From positions 536,501 to 600,500 of the forward strand of contig NC_004193.1 in assembly GCF_000011245.1 (NCBI RefSeq): a stretch of DNA of 64,000 bases, read 5' to 3'. The stretch is from Oceanobacillus iheyensis HTE831. GTDB lineage: Bacteria > Bacillota > Bacilli > Bacillales > Amphibacillaceae. The notes under the pieces are model-generated. The model searched no databases. It saw only the letters and a program-made list of their open reading frames with translations, and was not told the DNA's origin. Positions 8,409 through 16,978 of the stretch are shown one piece after another; the stretch's first letter is position 1; each line of letters begins with the position of its first letter. The translations under genes and the position numbers were made by a program.

Positions 8409-8804
8409 CTATGAAGGAGCGACAATCTCTACTTTAATGCGATCAGGATCTTCAAAATAAATAGCGTAGTGATTCGGTCCGCCAGCAAAAGGATGGCGAT
8501 CTTGATACAGAATAGGGATTTGTTTTTCCTTCAATTGTTCTGTTAGTGTATCAACATGTTCTTTTGATGTGGCGTGGAAAGCGATATGATTTAGACCTAC
8601 CCTGCGACGGTGATAACAAATATCTAAAAATTTATCTTCAGCCTGGACAAATACAATATAGGATTGATCTAGCTTCCAACTTTGACCTTTATCCCATTTT
8701 TGGTAAGAATCATATCCAAGATCTTCTAATAACCATCCCCAGAATTCTTGAGATTGTCGTAAGTTGGAAACATAAATTTCAATATGATGTATAAGTCCTC
8801 TCAT
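8409..8804 (-). CDS. VOC (glyoxalase/bleomycin-resistance fold) protein
   Basis: This is a 131-residue two-module VOC protein. IHHIEIYVSNL opens the first beta-alpha-beta module, LNHIAFHA opens the second, and FEDPDRIKVEIV closes it. His and Glu residues at the usual metal positions are present. Family members include glyoxalases, dioxygenases and resistance proteins, and the substrate is unknown. The start at 8804 is chosen because GGGAG lies 9 nt upstream; a farther in-frame ATG at 8840 has none. It overlaps the 3' end of exoA by 26 bp, indicating translational coupling. Confidence 0.82.
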   Translation of the reverse strand: MRGLIHHIEIYVSNLRQSQEFWGWLLEDLGYDSYQKWDKGQSWKLDQSYIVFVQAEDKFLDICYHRRRVGLNHIAFHATSKEHVDTLTEQLKEKQIPILYQDRHPFAGGPNHYAIYFEDPDRIKVEIVAPS

Positions 8805-9588
8805 CTTCGCCAACTCCCTGTTGTAGTAATTGTTTTTCATCTATGACAAGTCCAATAGGGCAATGATCACTTCCTAAAACAGAAGAATGTACTTCCGATT
8901 TTTTAAGAGCTGGAATTAGTTGCTCTGAGACAATGAAATAATCGATTCGCCATCCTATATTTCGTTCACGAATCGTTTTCATATAAGACCACCAAGTAAA
9001 GATGTCGTCTGCTTCTGGATGAAAATGACGAAGTGTATCGACAAATCCGGCATCTAGTAATCGCGACATTTTACTTCTTTCTTCTTTTGTAAACCCTGAA
9101 TTTCCATGATTCGTCTTATCGTTTCGTAGATCAATTTCATGATGAGCGACATTCAAGTCCCCACAATAAACTAGAGGTTTTTTCTTATTTAATTTCTGCA
9201 AATAGTCAAATAAACGATCTTCCCATTCTAGGCGATCTTCTAATCGGGTTAAATCACGCTTGGAGTTTGGAGTGTAGACATTGACCAAATAAAATGATTC
9301 ATATTCTAAGGTAATAATTCTACCTTCTGGTTCGTAGTTATTGGAATCGATCCCATAAAAAACATGAAGTGGCTCCCATTTGGTGAAGATGGCTGTACCC
9401 GAATAACCTTTTCGTTCAGCATAGTTCCAATATTGATAATATCCATCTAAATCTAATTGAATTTGACCTTCTTGTAATTTTGATTCTTGTATGCAAAAGA
9501 AATCTGCGCCCATTTCTTGGAAAAAATCTAAAAAACCTTTTCTAACGCAAGCTCGTATCCCGTTTACATTCCACGATATAAAATGCAT
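8779..9588 (-). CDS. exoA: Exodeoxyribonuclease III / AP endonuclease
   Basis: This 269-residue enzyme of the ExoIII/APE1 family should nick DNA at abasic sites and remove damaged 3' ends in base excision repair. Catalytic motifs visible are WNVNGIR (5-11), IQESKL with the metal-binding Glu near 35, YCGDLNVAH, and SDHCPI near the end. The usual family end is a few residues after SDHCPIGL. Here about 20 extra residues run into the overlapping VOC gene. The tail is probably harmless and reflects the overlap. Confidence 0.93.
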   Translation of the reverse strand: MHFISWNVNGIRACVRKGFLDFFQEMGADFFCIQESKLQEGQIQLDLDGYYQYWNYAERKGYSGTAIFTKWEPLHVFYGIDSNNYEPEGRIITLEYESFYLVNVYTPNSKRDLTRLEDRLEWEDRLFDYLQKLNKKKPLVYCGDLNVAHHEIDLRNDKTNHGNSGFTKEERSKMSRLLDAGFVDTLRHFHPEADDIFTWWSYMKTIRERNIGWRIDYFIVSEQLIPALKKSEVHSSVLGSDHCPIGLVIDEKQLLQQGVGEDERTYTSY

Positions 9589-9735
9589 ATCAGTTCTTCC
9601 TTCCTCATTAATCTGTTAGTTATTTTATCATAATTCGTTTTTTCCCTGTTGAAATCACTATTATTTTGTAAAATAACATTTCCCGGGAAATATGTTGTCG
9701 AATGGCTTTAGACAAAAAAAGAGAAAAGAAGAGAG

Positions 9736-10170
9736 TTATTTACTATATTTATCTATTAATAGAGTATGTATCCTGTTAAACGCTAATAAGATATGTAAAT
9801 AAATGTTAGCTGCGATAATTCCAAACAAAAGAAATATCATGAACTCACGTAAATCAAATGGTCCATCATCAATAACAAATAATACACCAATGATGATGCA
9901 AGCTGCTAATGAATACAAACTGAGTTGTAATAAATAACGTACAAAATTAGATGAAATATAAATCCTCTTAATAATCATATCAATTACTAAAGATATAATA
10001 GCACCTGCAACAAACGGAGGGATGCTAAACATAAATACGAAACCAAATGTCTCCCAAAAACCGAAGTAATATGTATTAGGTGCACGTTGGGAAACAAATA
10101 TATAAGAAGCCCATGAATAAAGTGTACTGAATAATATAATTGCCAATATTGTCGTATGTAATCTCTTCAT
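9736..10170 (-). CDS. Small integral membrane protein, unknown function
   Basis: A 144-residue protein with four predicted transmembrane segments (about 7-27, 40-68, 80-102 and 108-133) and short loops. AGGAGG precedes the ATG at 7-8 nt. No conserved motif is recognised. It is convergent with nothing and divergent from the GntR/ABC operon, with about 230 bp between them. Confidence 0.65.
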   Translation of the reverse strand: MKRLHTTILAIILFSTLYSWASYIFVSQRAPNTYYFGFWETFGFVFMFSIPPFVAGAIISLVIDMIIKRIYISSNFVRYLLQLSLYSLAACIIIGVLFVIDDGPFDLREFMIFLLFGIIAANIYLHILLAFNRIHTLLIDKYSK

Positions 10171-10294
10171 GATATCTATCCTCCTATTACTATCTATTTC
10201 ATAACCAATTTTATCTTATGTGATTAATGAATCAATGAAAATAATTAAGAATTTCACTTATCGGAGTTAGTTTTTAAAAAATTAAAAATTTAAC

Positions 10295-10323
10295 TTGTAT
10301 TCTTAGTGTATTAAGCATATAAT
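10295..10323 (+). promoter_or_regulatory. Sigma-A promoter of the GntR/ABC operon
   Basis: TTGTAT (10295-10300), a 17-bp spacer and TATAAT (10318-10323). The GntR start codon is 78 bp downstream of the -10. Confidence 0.7.
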
Positions 10324-10327
10324 ACAT
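10305..10327. promoter_or_regulatory. GntR (YtrA-type) operator 1
   Basis: AGTGTATTA-N6-TAATACAT is an inverted repeat covering the spacer and -10 of the operon promoter, so repressor binding should block transcription. It matches operator 2 closely. Confidence 0.6.
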
Positions 10328-10333
10328 CGTGTA

Positions 10334-10357
10334 AGTGTATTATGTGGTTAATACACT
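10334..10357. promoter_or_regulatory. GntR (YtrA-type) operator 2
   Basis: AGTGTATTA (10334-10342) and TAATACACT (10349-10357) form a perfect 9-bp inverted repeat with the same 6-bp spacer as operator 1. Centres are 29 bp apart, close to three helical turns, which would allow cooperative binding. Confidence 0.7.
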
Positions 10358-10401
10358 AAAAGAATCCGTTTGCTGGTTTCAAAGATGAAGGAGAGAAAGC
10401 A

Positions 10402-10779
10402 ATGAAATTGCAATTCAATAAACGCGAACCTGTTTATATTCAGGTGAAAAGACATCTAAAAGAACAGATTGCAACTGGAAAATTAAAACCTGGAGAAGAA
10501 ATCCCTTCACGTAGAGAGTTGGCTAGTCAATTAGAAATCAACCCAAATACTGCTCAACGAGCGTATAAAGAAATGGAGGAAGAAGGATTGATATATACAG
10601 AAAAGAACCTTCCTAGCTGTGTTACTTCTGATTCAAAGAAGATAGAAGGAATTAGAGAAGATCTTATTAATAATGCAATTGAACAATTTTTACATGCAAT
10701 AGAGCCTATCCATTTATCTAAAGAAGAAATTATAGAACGTATTAAGAACCAATATGATGTTACGCGTGGGAGGGATTAG
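10402..10779 (+). CDS. GntR-family regulator, YtrA subfamily
   Basis: This 125-residue protein has an N-terminal GntR winged helix (PVYIQVKRHLKEQIATG, PSRRELASQLEINPNTAQRAY, residues about 10-75) and a short helical C-terminal dimerisation segment instead of a ligand domain. That layout is typical of the YtrA subfamily, which represses adjacent ABC-transporter genes. GGAG lies before the ATG. It is first in a four-gene unit and very likely autoregulates through the twin operators at 10305-10357. Confidence 0.88.
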   Translation: MKLQFNKREPVYIQVKRHLKEQIATGKLKPGEEIPSRRELASQLEINPNTAQRAYKEMEEEGLIYTEKNLPSCVTSDSKKIEGIREDLINNAIEQFLHAIEPIHLSKEEIIERIKNQYDVTRGRD

Positions 10780-10780
10780 A

Positions 10781-11470
10781 ATGATTGAACTAACGGATGT
10801 ATATAAGCGGTTTGGAAGAAAGTCAATCCTAAACGGGGTTACGTTTCAAGCAAAAAAGAGTGAAATAACCTGTTTGATCGGGATTAATGGATCTGGAAAA
10901 ACGACTATACTGCAATCGATCATGAATCTTACTCCAATTAGTAAAGGGAAGATTACCATTGATGGAGATTTATTAAATAAGTACACATATGAAAAACTTA
11001 CGTATATTCCGGATACCATTACGTTATTACCAAGAATGAAAATTAAGGAAGCATTTATGTTTATGAATGATTTCTATTTAAATTGGAATCAAAAGCGTGC
11101 GGATGAGATGTTAAAGTTCTTTAAGCTTGATCGAGAAGATAGAATTATGAATCTCTCTAAAGGAAATAAAGCAAAGGTGAATATGCTTATGGGTCTTGCG
11201 ATGGATACGGATTATATTCTCATGGATGAACCTTTTTCTGGAATCGATATCTTTAGCAGAGAACAAATTGCTGATGTATTTACTAGCCATCTCGTTGAGG
11301 ACAGAGGAGTTATTATTACAACACATGAAATTAGTGATATTGAACATCTAATTGACAAGGCTATTTTAATAGATGATGGAGTAGTTGTGAAAGAATTTAA
11401 TACAGAGCAAATGCGAGAAGATGAAGGAAAATCTGTAGTTGATGTAATGAGAGAGGTGTATCACAGTTGA
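10781..11470 (+). CDS. ABC transporter ATP-binding protein
   Basis: A 229-residue ATPase with Walker A GINGSGKTT (34-42), a variant signature LSKGN, and Walker B YILMDEP followed by a switch histidine (TTHE). The start at 10781 is preferred over an in-frame ATG at 10754 because GGGAGGG stands just upstream. It resembles the single ATPases of YtrB/BcrA-type exporters. It sits directly after the GntR gene and overlaps the permease start by 4 nt (TTGA), so it partners that permease. Confidence 0.88.
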   Translation: MIELTDVYKRFGRKSILNGVTFQAKKSEITCLIGINGSGKTTILQSIMNLTPISKGKITIDGDLLNKYTYEKLTYIPDTITLLPRMKIKEAFMFMNDFYLNWNQKRADEMLKFFKLDREDRIMNLSKGNKAKVNMLMGLAMDTDYILMDEPFSGIDIFSREQIADVFTSHLVEDRGVIITTHEISDIEHLIDKAILIDDGVVVKEFNTEQMREDEGKSVVDVMREVYHS

Positions 11471-12297
11471 GGAATTTTGCTAAATTAGTGAACTTTGAAT
11501 TTAGACGATTTTTGCCGATATTTTTAGCTTTATCCGGAGTTTTGATAGTTGTACAAATAATTGGGGTCTTTATTGTTTCAAATTCTTATAAAAATAATCT
11601 AGAAATAAATTATATTTCAGGTTTAATGGACAAATCAGAATATATTAGCCAATATGGGTTGATTTCCATGCACCAAATTACAAACAATATATTCTTTTTA
11701 GGTGCGATTGCCTTAGTTGTTGTGTCTTTACTAATCTATTTGCTTTTCATTTGGTATAGAGATTGGTTTGGAAAGAATACCTTTGTGTACCGACTGCTTA
11801 TGCTGCCAACGAATAGAATGAATATCTTCTTTTCTAAAGCTAGTTCTATATTGATATTCATATTTGGTTTTGTGGTGCTGCAAATCTTAATGATACCGAT
11901 GCTCCACTTTATATTAGAGTTATTGGTTCCCATAGACTTTCGTCTTGATTTATCTTTAACGGATATTATTTTAGGTAATCAGGCATTGTCCTTGTTTGTA
12001 CCGACTTATTATGTTGATTTTATTATTTATTATGTCATAGGAATTATATCCATGTTCGTTATCTTTACAATGATTCTTATGGAAAGAAGCTTTCGGTTAT
12101 TAGGTTTTGGAATGGTTATTGTATATGGTGGTTTAATTATTTTGTTACTTATTTCTCCTGATATTCTCCAGGTATTAACGAATGATTATTTTTATTGGAT
12201 GGAAGTTCAAATTATGCGAGGGGCATTACTCATACTGATTGGTGGATTATCGCTTTGGTTAAGTAACTACTTATTGAATAAGAAAATAAGGGTGTGA
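11467..12297 (+). CDS. ABC-2-like membrane permease
   Basis: A 276-residue protein with about six hydrophobic segments (near 15-37, 78-97, 118-145, 175-200, 210-230 and 245-262) and no other domain. It starts at TTG inside the TTGA overlap with the ATPase stop, which indicates translational coupling. By position it is the membrane half of the YtrA-controlled transporter. The substrate is unknown; related systems respond to cell-wall antibiotics or export lipids or peptides. Confidence 0.75.
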   Translation: MRNFAKLVNFEFRRFLPIFLALSGVLIVVQIIGVFIVSNSYKNNLEINYISGLMDKSEYISQYGLISMHQITNNIFFLGAIALVVVSLLIYLLFIWYRDWFGKNTFVYRLLMLPTNRMNIFFSKASSILIFIFGFVVLQILMIPMLHFILELLVPIDFRLDLSLTDIILGNQALSLFVPTYYVDFIIYYVIGIISMFVIFTMILMERSFRLLGFGMVIVYGGLIILLLISPDILQVLTNDYFYWMEVQIMRGALLILIGGLSLWLSNYLLNKKIRV

Positions 12298-12303
12298 TCT
12301 TAA

Positions 12304-13485
12304 ATGAATCATTTAAAAAGGTATTGGGGTATTTGGAGTATATTATTAGCCATTGTAGTCATTATTACAACTTATTATGCACAAATTGATCATACTCCAA
12401 TAGGTTTAGAGTGGAAAAAAACTTCAGGTGATTATTCTGAATTAGACAATATGGATATTGTGGGTTCTACTTCAACAGTAAATCAATCCGTAATGTATAG
12501 ACTATCAACAAATAAATCAAAAGATAATCTTCAACAAGATATTGTAGGAGCTAATTTTATTGATTCGAGATTAAATATTTATAATCACCAGCAATTGAAT
12601 GAATATATAAATGAATACAAATCATTTATGCGAGGAAAACCATTATTTATTGAATTATATGAGGAAACAAATGAGTATGTTATTTTTGCGGACATTAAAG
12701 AAGAGAAATTGATGGTGGAAGTATTATACAAGGAAAATAAGGAAGTTAATAAGATGGAATTTCCACTGGAACATTTAGAAAGTGCGTATGTGCATATTTC
12801 CTCTTTAAACTATAACGATAATCAGTTATATATGATTCTTGGTTATGAAAAGGAAACCAGCGAAAATGGATTTCCTATCATGAATTATAAATCCATTCGA
12901 ATAGACCTTGATCAAGAAAAAATAGTTGAAGAAAAACAAATAGTTGAAAATAACAATAAGCAAAAGGAAGTTGAACTAGAATTCTTAGATAGCTTTATAC
13001 AAGAAAACAAAGAATACTATTTAATTGTGGAACGTACGTATAATCTAATTGAAGAAAGCGCTGAATCACAAAATTACCAAAATACAAATACTGCTCATAG
13101 ACTATATTTATATGACGCAGAAGCAGGAGAGCAGGTAGAATTACCAGAAATAATTACAGAGAATTCTGCCCCAGTTTTATATGAAGGAAATGTTTTATTC
13201 GTGAAAGAAGAGGGCGGTAAATTAAGTATGGAATTATTTGATATTGATACAGAAGAGATAGAGACAGTAAGTCAGGTGGAAGTAGAGAGTCCATATAGTA
13301 TTCCAATGTTAGAAGTGCGAGGTGAAAATGCATATCTATTATATTCTCCAAATGAAGGTAGAAACAAAATTATGTTGAATGTTACCAATATTAATACTTT
13401 CTACAATGTATTTACTGGAGAGTTAATCGTAAATCAGTCAAAAATAGAAGGTGAAGTTTATGCAGATTGGATGGAATTTTATTAA
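12304..13485 (+). CDS. Membrane-anchored extracytoplasmic protein of the GntR/ABC operon
   Basis: This 393-residue protein has one N-terminal membrane anchor (about 8-26, IWSILLAIVVIITTYYA) and a large, acidic, beta-rich external domain without cysteine. It follows the permease by 6 bp, with a terminator after it, so it belongs to the operon. Repeated short strands and turns suggest a beta-propeller-like fold, but I recognise no family. A role as a sensor or accessory subunit of the transporter is inferred from position only. Confidence 0.65.
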   Translation: MNHLKRYWGIWSILLAIVVIITTYYAQIDHTPIGLEWKKTSGDYSELDNMDIVGSTSTVNQSVMYRLSTNKSKDNLQQDIVGANFIDSRLNIYNHQQLNEYINEYKSFMRGKPLFIELYEETNEYVIFADIKEEKLMVEVLYKENKEVNKMEFPLEHLESAYVHISSLNYNDNQLYMILGYEKETSENGFPIMNYKSIRIDLDQEKIVEEKQIVENNNKQKEVELEFLDSFIQENKEYYLIVERTYNLIEESAESQNYQNTNTAHRLYLYDAEAGEQVELPEIITENSAPVLYEGNVLFVKEEGGKLSMELFDIDTEEIETVSQVEVESPYSIPMLEVRGENAYLLYSPNEGRNKIMLNVTNINTFYNVFTGELIVNQSKIEGEVYADWMEFY

Positions 13486-13618
13486 TTATTACTGAAGCCT
13501 TTTAAAAATGTATGTTTGCATTGATACAGGTGACGATGCAGGTATACGATAATTCACATATATTATATTGAATCTAGACAAGATTTGTCATAGATCAACT
13601 TCCAACAACCCATGAATA

Positions 13619-13653
13619 GGAGAAACCGAAATCGTCGGTTTCTCCATTTTTTT
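13619..13653 (+). terminator. Terminator of the GntR/ABC operon
   Basis: A perfect 10-bp stem (GGAGAAACCG at 13619-13628 with CGGTTTCTCC at 13636-13645) followed by seven T. Confidence 0.88.
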
Positions 13654-13852
13654 ATGTTCTAGAAATTATAAAATTAAGCAGTAGAACGCGTACGCTAGCA
13701 ATTTTATTCTGTATAGATAAAAAATCGCCTATATAATAAGGATGTTATTAGATGGAAATTTTTAGGTTATCCAAATTTTTAACTATTTGGCACGATTTGG
13801 GACTATTTAATAAGCGATGGCATCTAAACGAAGCTCAGTCCATTTAATGGGC

Positions 13853-13880
13853 ATTAATCGCTATTAATCACGATTAATCC
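13853..13880. repeat. Three 10-bp-phased ATTAATC direct repeats upstream of ectA
   Basis: ATTAATC occurs at 13853, 13863 and 13873, exactly one helical turn apart, and ends 3 bp before the probable -35. Placement on one DNA face next to the promoter suggests an activator or regulator binding array. Confidence 0.65.
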
Positions 13881-13883
13881 GTT

Positions 13884-13912
13884 TTGACGAATTGGTAAAT
13901 TATTTATATTCT
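13884..13912 (+). promoter_or_regulatory. Probable ectABC promoter
   Basis: TTGACG (13884-13889), 17 bp, TATTCT (13907-13912). An overlapping TATATT (13905-13910) would give a 15-bp spacer. Transcription would begin about 13919, leaving a leader of about 32 nt before ectA. Confidence 0.55.
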
Positions 13913-13936
13913 AAAAGACGTGATTGTTCAAATAAT

Positions 13937-13953
13937 TTGGAGGTGAAAGCATC
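13937..13953 (+). promoter_or_regulatory. Ribosome binding site that points to an ATC start for ectA
   Basis: TTGGAGGTG (13937-13945) is a strong Shine-Dalgarno. At the usual 5-7 nt distance the only in-frame codon is ATC at 13951-13953. Between the upstream in-frame stop (TAA at 13933) and the conserved EctA core there is no in-frame ATG, GTG or TTG. Confidence 0.65.
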
Positions 13954-14508
13954 ACTACGATTTTAGATGTTGCTGAAAAGTTAAAGGTAGATACGGATGA
14001 GTATTACTTTAGAAGACCAACAAAAGAAGATGGGGGTCCCGTTTGGGAGCTAGTTAGAGAGATAGGAAATTTAGATTTAAATTCATCGTATAGTTATGTA
14101 TTATGGTGCGAAGTTTTCGCAGAATCTTCCATCGTCGTAGAGCATAAAGAAACACAACAAATTGTCGGATTTATTTCGGGATTTATGCATCCTGAAAAGG
14201 AAGATACCCTCTTTATATGGCAGGTTGCCGTTTCTTCAACACAAAGAGGAAAAGGATTAGCAACCAAGATGCTACTTCAATTACTTGAGTGGAACGAGTC
14301 GGTTAATTTTATTGAGGCAACAGTTGCCCCTTCAAATAAACCATCCAATTACTTGTTCCTAGGATTAGCAAGAAAAATTCATACAAACTGGAAAATAAGC
14401 GATTATTTTAAAACAGATCATTTTCCAGCTAAAGATGAAGAACATGAAGAGGAACTACTTTTTAGAATAGGGCCAATGAGAAAAAATAAAAATAAAAGGA
14501 TGATATAA
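13951..14508 (+). CDS. ectA: L-2,4-diaminobutyrate N-acetyltransferase
   Basis: EctA acetylates 2,4-diaminobutyrate, the second step of ectoine synthesis. Read from 13951 the product is 185 residues, the normal EctA length, with the conserved FRRPTKEDG near residue 20, [14 protein letters not shown] near 45-58, and the GNAT acetyl-CoA motif QRGKGLATK. The first in-frame ATG (14185) would remove 78 residues, including these conserved blocks, so it cannot be the true start. The start codon therefore appears to be ATC, with GGAGG 7 nt upstream. The stop overlaps the ectB ATG (TAATG). A sequence error or recent mutation of ATG remains possible. Confidence 0.88.
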   Translation: MTTILDVAEKLKVDTDEYYFRRPTKEDGGPVWELVREIGNLDLNSSYSYVLWCEVFAESSIVVEHKETQQIVGFISGFMHPEKEDTLFIWQVAVSSTQRGKGLATKMLLQLLEWNESVNFIEATVAPSNKPSNYLFLGLARKIHTNWKISDYFKTDHFPAKDEEHEEELLFRIGPMRKNKNKRMI

Positions 14509-15788
14509 TGACAACGATTGTTGATAAAGCCCGGAATGATATGGCAGTATTTGAAGAAATGGAATCAGCGGTAAGAAGCTATAGTCGCGGATGGCCAGTA
14601 GTATTTGAAAAAGCGAAAGGCTATAAGCTGTGGGATAAAAATGGAAATGAGTATATTGACTTCTTTGCTGGGGCAGGTGCACTAAATTATGGCCATAATC
14701 CAAGTGAAATGCAAAAAGTCATGATTGATTATATACAAAATGATGGTGTTATTCATAGTCTTGATATGGCTACGGCACCGCGTAAAAAATTCTTAGAGTC
14801 ATTTAATGAAATAATTTTAAAACCACGTAATATGGATTATAAAGTAATGTTCCCTGGTCCTACAGGTACGAATACGGTTGAAAGTGCTTTAAAAATTGCT
14901 CGTAAAGTAACAGGACGAGATACGGTAATTGGTTTTACAAATGCGTTTCACGGAATGACAATCGGTTCCCTATCGGTTACAGGTAATTCCTTTAAACGTA
15001 ATGGAGCTGGAATACCGTTAAATCATGCAATTTCTATGCCATTTGATCAATATGTAGATGAGCAAGATTCAATTGCATATATTGAACGTTTCCTAGAGGA
15101 TTCTGGAAGTGGAGTAGCACTACCAGCTGCATTTATTCTAGAAACAGTTCAAGGAGAAGGTGGAATTAACGCTGCCCGTCTTGAATGGGTGAAAAAAATA
15201 GAAGAAATTTGCAGAAAATGGGATATTCTACTAATCATTGATGATGTCCAGGCAGGATGTGGAAGAACGGGTACATTCTTTAGCTTTGAAGAAGCAGGAA
15301 TCAACCCAGATATAGTTTGCCTGTCAAAATCAATTGGTGGAGTTGGGTTGCCAATGGCAATCACATTGATTAAACCTGAATTTGATCAATGGGGACCTGG
15401 TGAACACAACGGTACATTCCGTGGAAATAACCTTGCATTTTTAGCAGCTACAGAAGCATTAAACAATTGGAAAACGGATGCATTCTCTCAAAATATTAAG
15501 AAAATGAGTTCTCTATTCCAAGAGAGAATGAAACGCATCGTAGAAAAGTTTCCTGAATTAAATGCAGATTTAAGAGGTAGAGGCTTAATGCTTGGTATTG
15601 GGGTTCATGTAGATGGACTTGCAGGCGAAATTTGCGCGGAAGCATTTTCTAGAGGTTTAATTCTTGAGACATCCGGAGCGAAGGATGAAGTTGTTAAATT
15701 CCTTCCGCCATTAATTATTGATGAAGATGGTATTGAAAAAGGAATGGACATCTTAGAAGAAAGTATTCAAGCAGCACTAGAGAAATAA
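14508..15788 (+). CDS. ectB: Diaminobutyrate--2-oxoglutarate transaminase
   Basis: A 426-residue class III PLP aminotransferase that converts aspartate semialdehyde to 2,4-diaminobutyrate using glutamate, the first committed ectoine step. Visible motifs are [25 protein letters not shown], the [11 protein letters not shown] segment, and the PLP-lysine context LSKSIGG. The length matches EctB (about 420-430). It is translationally coupled to ectA through TAATG, with AAAGGA upstream, and followed by ectC after 15 bp. Confidence 0.95.
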   Translation: MTTIVDKARNDMAVFEEMESAVRSYSRGWPVVFEKAKGYKLWDKNGNEYIDFFAGAGALNYGHNPSEMQKVMIDYIQNDGVIHSLDMATAPRKKFLESFNEIILKPRNMDYKVMFPGPTGTNTVESALKIARKVTGRDTVIGFTNAFHGMTIGSLSVTGNSFKRNGAGIPLNHAISMPFDQYVDEQDSIAYIERFLEDSGSGVALPAAFILETVQGEGGINAARLEWVKKIEEICRKWDILLIIDDVQAGCGRTGTFFSFEEAGINPDIVCLSKSIGGVGLPMAITLIKPEFDQWGPGEHNGTFRGNNLAFLAATEALNNWKTDAFSQNIKKMSSLFQERMKRIVEKFPELNADLRGRGLMLGIGVHVDGLAGEICAEAFSRGLILETSGAKDEVVKFLPPLIIDEDGIEKGMDILEESIQAALEK

Positions 15789-15803
15789 GGAGGAATTTTA
15801 ATC

Positions 15804-16190
15804 ATGATCGTAAAATCATTAGAAGACATTCAAGGTACAGAGGATCATCAAAAAGGGGAAACATGGGAAAGCAGACGTTTTGTTTTAAATAAAGACAATG
15901 TTGGCTTTAGCCTTAACGATACGATTATTAAGGCAGGAACAGAAAGCTACTTCTGGTACAAAAATCATATTGAAGCAGTGTACTGCATCGAAGGTGAAGG
16001 GGAAGTAGAGAAAAAAGATACTGGTGAGGTATGGCAGTTGAAGCCAGGAACGATGTATCTTTTAAATGATAACGATAAGCACTATTTACGTGCAAAAACT
16101 CAAATGCGTATGGTATGTGTGTTCAACCCTGCGTTAGTAGGAACGGAAACACATGATGAAGATGGGGTATACCCATTATTAGCTGAATAA
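15804..16190 (+). CDS. ectC: L-ectoine synthase
   Basis: A 128-residue cupin that cyclises N-gamma-acetyl-diaminobutyrate to ectoine. The start MIVKSLEDIQGTEDH and the beta-barrel segment IEAVYCIEGEGEVE are typical of EctC. AAGGAGG lies upstream. It is the last gene of ectABC and is followed by a terminator. No hydroxylase (ectD), dedicated aspartokinase or EctR-type regulator is adjacent. Confidence 0.95.
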   Translation: MIVKSLEDIQGTEDHQKGETWESRRFVLNKDNVGFSLNDTIIKAGTESYFWYKNHIEAVYCIEGEGEVEKKDTGEVWQLKPGTMYLLNDNDKHYLRAKTQMRMVCVFNPALVGTETHDEDGVYPLLAE

Positions 16191-16200
16191 TAAAAGATTA

Positions 16201-16245
16201 AAAGGACCCTGACTTCTCAAAGGAGGAGGAGGGTTCTTTTTTTTT
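16201..16245 (+). terminator. Terminator of ectABC
   Basis: AAAGGACCCT (16201-16210) pairs with AGGGTTCTTT (16230-16239) with one G-U pair, followed by a long T-run. Confidence 0.8.
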
Positions 16246-16265
16246 GAAAATAAAAGGGTTGTAAA

Positions 16266-16294
16266 TTGTGTCAAAAAAGACTACAATTTATATA
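16266..16294 (+). promoter_or_regulatory. Promoter of the TetR-family gene
   Basis: TTGTGT (16266-16271), 17 bp, TATATA (16289-16294). The operator-like palindrome begins immediately after the -10. Confidence 0.5.
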
Positions 16295-16310
16295 AACTAT
16301 CCAGTCAGTT
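16295..16310. promoter_or_regulatory. TetR-type operator copy 1
   Basis: AACTATCCAGTCAGTT is an imperfect palindrome abutting the -10 of the regulator gene. It is followed by TTAATAAAG, and the same palindrome-plus-tail layout recurs at 16979-16994. Confidence 0.6.
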
Positions 16311-16329
16311 TTAATAAAGAGGTGTAATT

Positions 16330-16941
16330 ATGGCTCCACGAATTTCTGATGAAGAAAAAGAAGCACGCAGAGAACATTTATTGGAATCTGCTTTGGAGTG
16401 TTTCTCCGCCAAGGGATACTATGCATCAACAGTCGACGATATAGTTCGATATTCGAATTTAAGTAAGGGATCAGTCTACAACTACTTCAAAAGCAAGGAA
16501 GAAATTTTTATTCATTTGCTTCAGAAAAAACGTCAGGAAATGGTAGAAGAGCTTACGATTAAATTAGCAAAAATCGATAGTCCACTAGAAAAACTGAAAT
16601 ATTGGATCCGAGAAGATATTCCGTACAGTCTGGAAAAGAAAAAATTTATGCGTGTACATGTTGAGTTTTGGTTATATTCCACAGACTCACCAGAAGTTCA
16701 ACATATTTTAGTTGAACGGTTTGATGATATGTTTGGATTGACGAAAGAGATTATTGAGCAAGGACAGAAATTAGGGGAAATCAAGCCAGATATAGATGCT
16801 GAGGCAGCTTCATCTATGTTTTGGTCCTTGCATGATGGAATTTGGTTACACGCTGTTATTGGTTATGACGAGGCGAAGTTAGAGGCAAGTATTAAAGAAA
16901 TGGAAAGCGTGCTTATCACATATTTAACAGCAAATGCCTAA
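16330..16941 (+). CDS. TetR/AcrR-family transcriptional regulator
   Basis: This 203-residue protein has an N-terminal TetR helix-turn-helix (residues about 12-58: LLESALECFSAKGYYASTV, LSKGSVYNYFKSKEEIF) and an all-helical ligand/dimerisation domain with AASSMFWSLHDGIW near 165-180, as in YerO/FadR-like TetR proteins. AGAGGTG precedes the ATG. It stands between ectABC and a 40-residue ORF that carries a second copy of the same operator-like palindrome, so it probably controls itself and that ORF. Confidence 0.85.
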   Translation: MAPRISDEEKEARREHLLESALECFSAKGYYASTVDDIVRYSNLSKGSVYNYFKSKEEIFIHLLQKKRQEMVEELTIKLAKIDSPLEKLKYWIREDIPYSLEKKKFMRVHVEFWLYSTDSPEVQHILVERFDDMFGLTKEIIEQGQKLGEIKPDIDAEAASSMFWSLHDGIWLHAVIGYDEAKLEASIKEMESVLITYLTANA

Positions 16942-16978
16942 ATTTGGAATCATTTTTGATGGTTCCTCATATATTAAG

